From positions 55,957-119,956 of the forward strand of contig BBXU01001113.1 in the NCBI GenBank assembly GCA_001598975.1: a DNA stretch of 64,000 bases, read 5' to 3'. Origin of the DNA: Parachlorella kessleri (lineage: Eukaryota; Chlorophyta; Trebouxiophyceae; Chlorellales; Chlorellaceae). Shown in pieces: positions 59,501 to 64,000 of this stretch; the first letter of the stretch is position 1, and each line of letters opens with the position of its first letter. The notes under the pieces are model-generated. The model was not told the DNA's origin and ran no database searches. It saw only the letters and a program-made list of their open reading frames with translations. The position numbers and the translations under genes are program-made.

Positions 59501-62500
59501 AACCTCCAACTCCGGCACTGGCAGCGATGGGACCAGCCACGTCTCTCGCAAGTCGGGCCAGCGGGTGCTCAAGCAGCGCTTCGGCAGAGAGGCGAGTCAT
59601 GCACGCACACACACACATACACTACATGCACATGCACGTGAGCACTACACACTCCTTGCAGTTTTGGTATGGCCAATGCCCATGCAGCTGCATGTGGTGC
59701 AGGTTGTACGTGCAATTGCAGCTACCTACCTACTGTGGTAGCGTTGCAAAGTGCGAATGCGGCAGGGGGGCAGCGGCAGTGCTGCTCTGCCATCAGGAGT
59801 TCACAGCTGGGGTTGTGCTGGGTGCCAATGTGCGCGGCAGTGCCTGTGCTGTGCTACAGGTTACAGCAGACTGCCGGATAGACCCCTCTGACATCGTGTT
59901 CTGCCGGGGCGCGGACGGAGGGCTTGTTGTCCTGGGCTCAGGCGCCTACGGGCAGGCAAGTGCTGCACTGCCGTTGCATCGGGCAGACGTCCCAGAGAGT
60001 GTCATTTGGGCTTTGCACCCAAATCCTTTCAAAATTTGCCGCGGGTACGCCTCGCAGTACACTGGGTGTACAGCCTCTGCAAGTGCTGCACTCCGCTGTG
60101 CCGTGCTGTGCTGTACACACAGTTCCCTCGCCCCCAATAGAGCCCATGGCCACGGCCGGGCAAAGCGGCTGCCCGCTGGTTGGGCCCCCATGTTGGTGGC
60201 ATGCCGCCGCGGCAGTTGCTGTGTAGCACCCAGCGAGAAGGGGGCTGCGGAAGCAAGCCGACAAACGCTGTTTGCTATGTGGGAGAGCAGCGCTGTGATA
60301 GCCTAGGTGCAGCATGGCTCGCACTTTCAAACCTGTCTGGCTGGCCTGGCTGTTGGTGCTGGCCTGACTGCCCACCCCACCACCACCACACCCGCATGCT
60401 ACAACCACCTAAGCTTTGTAGCTCTCCAGGGCCTGTGAGGGCTGTTGGGTGCGCAGTGAATTTAGCATGGACTCCCTGCTGTTATGTTGCTGCACCTGCA
60501 GGTGTATAAAGCCTTCCTGTATGGGGTGCACCCAGTGGCAGTCAAGGTCTTCCAGGTAGGTGGGTGGGTGGGTAAGTGAGTGAGCGGGTGAGTGGGTGGG
60601 TGGGTGGCATCAATCCTTGCTGTATTTTGTGCAGCCAGAGGCAAGCAAAATCCTGCAGGTAAGTGAGTGAGGGGGTGAGTGGGTGGATGGCGTGAAGCCT
60701 TCCAGTATGGGGTGCACCCAGTGGTAATCGCACTTCCAGGTGGGTGGGTGAGTAGGCTTTGGGTCCCCTAGGTATGGCGAAGCTGGGGATGCACGGAACC
60801 TCACGCAACCCCCTCCAACAAAGCGAATCGTTGGTGGCCAACATGGTTCAGAAGGCTTGTGCAGCCTTGGGGCTTCCAGCTGTTGCATGGCCGTGCCCAG
60901 CCCGCTTTGGGTCGGGATGCGGCCCAGTGCAGGATGCCTGCCTGCAAGGCCGCCACCGAGGTCGTGCTCCTTTGTGGCACTTGTGGGTCGGACTTGAGCA
61001 TTGAGGGCAGCTGCTTGCAGGGCTCTCACACATGGATACCAAACAGCCAACGAGAAGGTCAACCAGTCAGCAGGCCTGGTGCAGGCACATGCGGAGGTTG
61101 GGTGCCGCTAAACTTTTGTGTAATGACCGAAACTGAGGTGCTTCAATGCGCGGGGCCTGGTGGTGCAGGCGCATGCCGAGGTGACCGCGGAGGAGTTCTG
61201 GAAGGAAATTAATATCCTGCGCACCTGCCGGCACCGCAACATCGTCCAGGTAAGCGGTTGAAGGGGGGCAGGCAGCCTGTGGTGCAGTTTGTGATGGGGA
61301 TGACACGTGCTCTCAGGCAGGAAGGCAGGCAGGCAGGTAACACTGTCTGGACGCGGCCAAGAGCTTTGGCAGCCAAAGGGGTGCGGAGCAGATGCCAGAT
61401 ACAGCCGACTGGCATGGCGGGTTCAGGCTTGCATCTGCAGGCGTGCTCAGGAGGCTGCACCTGGGTGGGTGGCTAGGAGCAGGTATGCTTTGTCGATCCC
61501 ACAGCCAGCCAGCAACGCTAACTGATTAACGAGAAGGTAATCCAGCGTCGCTTCCCTTCCATGCGTTGGCCCCCTGTTCTGCTGCAGTTCCAGGGCGCGT
61601 GCAGCCAGGGTGACGCCACCATGATGGTCACAGAGCTGATGGAAGGGGGGGACCTCTACAGGGCGCTGCAGGTGAGGACGGGGGGGGTTGGGGTGGGGGG
61701 TGCATGGCATTGGAAACTGAGGTCTTGGTTGTTTTTTTTGTGGGCATCGTACACCCTGGCTCTTTGTCGGCGCCTCTTGGAGGGGACTCACGGCAGCATG
61801 GTCAGGTGGCGGCACGCTGTGAGGCTTCATCGAAGTAGGTGAGGAGGCGGCGGCCTGTTGCTGAAGGAGGGGCTGCTCTGTGATGTATGCAATGCCATCA
61901 CCGGCGGCCATGCTCTCCCCAATATGCACTGGCAGTCTCCTTGGCAGGGGTGGGTTTCGCACTGTGGCTCGGGCGCTGGCTTGGAGGGGTGCCCGCTCGT
62001 TGATGGGTGACGTGCCGCGCCCCCGTTGGCGGTCCTCACGCTGGGGCCAAGGCGGCGCAGCAGCTGCCTGCCACAGACACAGGCGCTGTCCACATGAAGC
62101 GCATGCATCTCAGGCCCGTTTAGCTATTAATGGTTGAAACTCCAGCCTTCACCACATGCTGGCTCCATAGCTTTACATCGACTGAGGCCTGGGCCGTTGT
62201 GCCTCTCCCAGTGGCAGGCAGCTTCATCCGGCGCACACACACACACATACGCCTCAAAATTGTCTCGATGTGCCAGCAAACACAGAGACACTGCTTGCCA
62301 AACGTGTCAAGGTGCCAACCCCGGTGCCCTGTCTGTGTGTGTGTGCCTGTGTTGGCACGCAGGCGGGCAAGGTCAGCCACGGGCTACACCCACGGTACAC
62401 CCACAGGCTTGTAGGGACCTCAAGGACATCTCATAATCATTACTAAGGCCCCCACCTTCCATACTCCTCGCAGGCGGGCAAGGTCAGCTGGTACACCCAC

Positions 62501-64000
62501 GGGCTGGACATCGCGGTAGACGTGGCGCAGGCGCTGCACTTCTTACACAAGCGCAACATTGTGCACTTTGATATCAAGTCCCCGGTGAGTGGCGCCCTGC
62601 AGAGCCTGCCTCACCCCGGCTAGTAAGGAGCCCTGTCTTGTTTCTGTTGGCCCCACTTGGGGGACTCACGGGAGCAGGGTCAGGTGGCGGTACGCTCTTA
62701 GACTAGACTAGGCTGTCTTGTAGTGCCCACCTGAGTCAGCTCCTGCAGCACTGCTCCTACGCAACTGACCAAAGCAAGGCGTCCTGGTGCCACAAATTCC
62801 CTGGCATGTACCAGCTGTCAGGGTTAGCCATGATGTGGGCCCTGCAGAATATCCTGCTGACCAAGGAATATGCTGCCAAGATCGCGGATGTGGGCTGGGC
62901 CCAGATCCTGTACCACTCCTATATCACCGGCGACGGCGGCACCTTCAACTGGGCGGTGGGTAGACGAGCTTGCCGCCCTCCACTCTTGACTTTGAGGAAA
63001 TCCACTACTGGAGACTTGTGAGGGCCCCTGTTCCTGGAACAGCCGTGTCAATCTAGGCGCCCGCATGCTGCAGGCTCAATGTGTGCACCTGGGTGTGTGG
63101 AGATAGCAAGCAGACTAGGCACTGCCCTGGAGGGTCGCCACACTGCTGCTCATTTGCGTGAACATAGCAACCCCCCCGCTCCCGCTGGGACCCCTCCCTG
63201 AGCACCCCTGGGCCTTAGGTGGACTGTCCTATTCCGGGGGAAGAATCCCCCTACCTGGCACCTCCCATATGCATCTTAGAGGTGCTGGAAGCACCTGTAC
63301 CAGTCCCACCCATGCCCATGCCATGCTGTAATTTGCCTCCGCATTGCCCCAATTGCAGGCCCCCGAGCAGCTGATCGGCCTTAAGTGTACCAACAAGGTG
63401 GATGTCTACTCTCTGGGGCTGGTGCTGTGGGAGATCTGCACCAGGGAGGTCCCTGTGCGTGGCCAGATCCGGGAGATCAGGTGGGCAGGAGAAATAAAAA
63501 TGCATGGGTAGCAGGTGACAGGAGGGTGGTGGGTTAGGAGCCTAGGTGAGAGAGGGGGTGGAGCGTTGCAGCGTGTGTGGGCAGGGAAGGTGCTGACATG
63601 ACGTTGGGCCCCAGGTGAATTGGTGTTCTGTTGCACCTTTGACACATGTTCAGCAGGCGGTCAGGCTGCAAGGCGTTTTTTGGAGATATCAAGACCTCTG
63701 GCGGAGCTGCTGGAAGTCGAGGTGCCTTAGTGCTGTTAGCCTTCCCGACCCCTGTGCAGCCTGTGCAGGGTGCCTGAGGTGGGCCCCCAGGAGGTCCAGC
63801 AGCTGGTGGTGAGAGGTCTTAATGATCCATCAGCTGACGTGCCGTGCCTGCTGTGCTGCACGCGCTGTGCAGGGTGCCCGAGGAGGGCCCCCAGGAGGTC
63901 CAGGAGCTGGTGGTGAGATGCCTCAACGTGGATCCACACAGCCGCCCAGGGCTGGAGGACATCATTACCACGCTGCAGGCACGGTTAACGGGGGGGGGGG
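50528..64000 (+). CDS. LRR receptor-like kinase (runs off right edge)
   Basis: Surface receptor kinase of the TKL/RLK type. Exons: 50528-50615, 50742-50886, 51399-51488, 52071-52232, 52959-53039, 53796-54044, 54313-54393, 54898-54987, 55521-55745, 56343-56423, 57021-57104, 57586-57669, 58108-58179, 58583-58707, 58877-59103, 59493-59591, 59860-59955, 60502-60555, 60635-60658, 61169-61249, 61588-61671, 62474-62584, 62848-62955, 63359-63480 and 63873 onward; about 930 residues, phases closing. A signal peptide (MQFSAYWTLCLSLLLLGAP) is followed by an LRR N-cap (WSWQGVKM). About 15 repeats of the form LxLxxNxLxGxLPxxWG come next, then a C-terminal cap (GNEGLCRPPP). The membrane helix is ALVLGGAATACLSVVLLVVV. 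The kinase has GSGAYGQVYKAF, VAVK, HFDIKSPN in place of HRD, DVG in place of DFG, and APEQL. The Asp and Asn of the catalytic loop are kept, so activity is plausible. Exon 60635-60658 is the least certain. Ligand unknown. Confidence 0.92.
52252..52359 (+). repeat. GGCTG-rich minisatellite in LRR-kinase intron
   Basis: Irregular repeats of GGCTG and CTGTCTG in the intron right after exon 52071-52232. Confidence 0.8.
52808..52892 (+). mobile_element. SINE-like dispersed repeat, diverged copy B
   Basis: Shares AGTACATCCTGGCT, a GTTGGCCCCAC block, CCCACGGCAGCA and GTGGCGG with copies A and C in the same order. The tail is lost and no flanking direct repeat is clear. It looks older. Confidence 0.6.
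53669..53767 (-). mobile_element. SINE-like dispersed repeat, copy C (inverted)
   Basis: Most complete copy, about 99 bp, in reverse orientation. Its reverse complement begins near GGGCATAGTACATCCTGGCT, contains GGCCCCACTTGGGGGACCC and GTCAGGTGGCGGTACGCTGT, and ends in TAGAC units. Flanking direct repeats are AAATGGTTCAGT (53657-53668) and AAATGGCTCAGT (53768-53779), one mismatch in 12. It sits 28 bp before exon 53796-54044. Confidence 0.75.
54290..54311 (+). repeat. (GT)n forming the 3' end of an intron
   Basis: A GT dinucleotide run directly abuts the CAG acceptor of exon 54313-54393, replacing a pyrimidine tract. Confidence 0.85.
55410..55449 (+). repeat. intronic echo of an LRR exon start, with stop
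   Basis: Matches 55511-55550 (acceptor and start of exon 55521-55745) at 38 of 40 positions. One change turns a Trp codon (TGG) into TAG, so using this acceptor in the normal frame would stop translation. Confidence 0.9.
56920..57019 (+). other. AT-rich patch inside an intron
   Basis: About 100 bp of very AT-rich sequence, unlike the GC-rich surroundings, directly before the acceptor of exon 57021-57104. It may simply be a long pyrimidine/T-rich intron end or part of an insertion. Confidence 0.5.
60556..60752 (+). repeat. GTGGG/GTGAG minisatellite and exon echo in kinase intron
   Basis: Two GTGGGT/GTGAGT arrays surround the tiny exon 60635-60658. At 60694-60752 there is a copy of exon 60502-60555 with its donor and the start of the array. 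In that copy the VAVK lysine codon is lost (VVIA). Confidence 0.8.
61738..61821 (+). mobile_element. SINE-like dispersed repeat, copy E
   Basis: Begins TTGTGGGCATCGTACACCCT and contains GGGGACTCACGGCAGCATGG and GTCAGGTGGCGGCACGCTGT, aligned with copy A. The TAGAC tail is absent and no clear target duplication is seen. Confidence 0.65.
62359..62410 (+). repeat. intronic echo of kinase exon start
   Basis: An identical 20-mer (62359-62378) repeats 62469-62488, the acceptor and start of exon 62474-62584. It is followed by scrambled repeats of the next bases (ACACCCACGG). Confidence 0.85.
62642..62712 (+). mobile_element. SINE-like dispersed repeat, 5'-truncated copy D
   Basis: Lacks the first 25 bp or so of copy A but keeps GGCCCCACTTGGGGGACTCA, GTCAGGTGGCGGTACGCTCT and a TAGAC tail. 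Exact 9-bp direct repeats CTGTCTTGT flank it (62633-62641 and 62713-62721). Confidence 0.7.
63761..63820 (+). repeat. intronic echo of last visible kinase exon
   Basis: 60 bp matching 63865-63924 (acceptor and first 52 nt of exon 63873 onward) at about 54 positions. The copy keeps a usable CAG acceptor and an open frame for some distance. Confidence 0.9.

Noticed and set aside
62474..62955. Calling the LRR kinase a dead pseudokinase
   Set aside because: HFD and DVG are unusual, but VAVK, the alpha-C Glu, the catalytic Asp/Lys/Asn and APE are all present.

Overview
This window is nuclear DNA of a eukaryote with many introns, most likely a green alga (Chlorophyta). The evidence is a plant/algal gene set: an RWP-RK regulator, a Mei2-like RNA-binding protein, a SKIP31-type F-box protein, an MTV1-type ENTH/VHS adaptor and an LRR receptor kinase of the TKL/RLK kind. 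Introns mostly begin GTGAGT or GTGGGT and end TGCAG, CAG codon runs are abundant, and TGTAA, the usual green-algal poly(A) signal, follows several genes. I cannot say which chlorophyte class. No rRNA, tRNA, CRISPR or bacterial gene is visible. I rebuilt exons by hand from splice sites, reading frame and family conservation; where phases close exactly I say so.

Layout: 1-2277 (-) N-terminal half of beta-tubulin; 2607-6461 (+) coiled-coil protein; 8371-13423 (-) Mei2-like protein with three RRMs; 14039-16837 (+) SKIP31-like F-box protein; 17957-19669 (+) RWP-RK transcription factor, 5' end unresolved, followed by a pure CAG microsatellite; 20589-23594 (-) TRM6; 24064-30016 (+) HEATR6-like HEAT-repeat protein; 30248-31575 (+) small unknown protein; 32107-41499 (-) large protein with duplicated membrane modules and a C-terminal Sec14 domain; 42271-43343 (+) small single-pass membrane protein; 44117-50167 (-) MTV1/tepsin-like AP-4 accessory protein; 50528-64000 (+) LRR receptor kinase running off the right edge.

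Genes alternate in strand, giving divergent promoters (tubulin/coiled coil, Mei2/SKIP31, TRM6/HEATR6, Sec14/small membrane protein, MTV1/LRR kinase) and convergent 3' ends. The genes do not form one pathway; they cover cytoskeleton, RNA binding and tRNA modification, ubiquitin targeting, transcription, membrane traffic and lipid transfer, and surface signalling.

The less ordinary structure is in the introns. (1) A short dispersed repeat of about 80-100 bp with a TAGAC-repeat tail occurs at least five times in both orientations. Three copies are flanked by direct repeats of 9-14 bp, which suggests a retroposed SINE-like family. (2) At least seven introns carry partial copies ('echoes') of a neighbouring exon edge including its splice site, concentrated in the Sec14 and LRR-kinase genes. 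(3) Five introns appear to use GC instead of GT donors, three of them in the LRR kinase. (4) The LRR ectodomain is built from phase 2-2 exons of one or a few repeats. (5) The Sec14 protein contains a tandemly duplicated two-exon membrane module.
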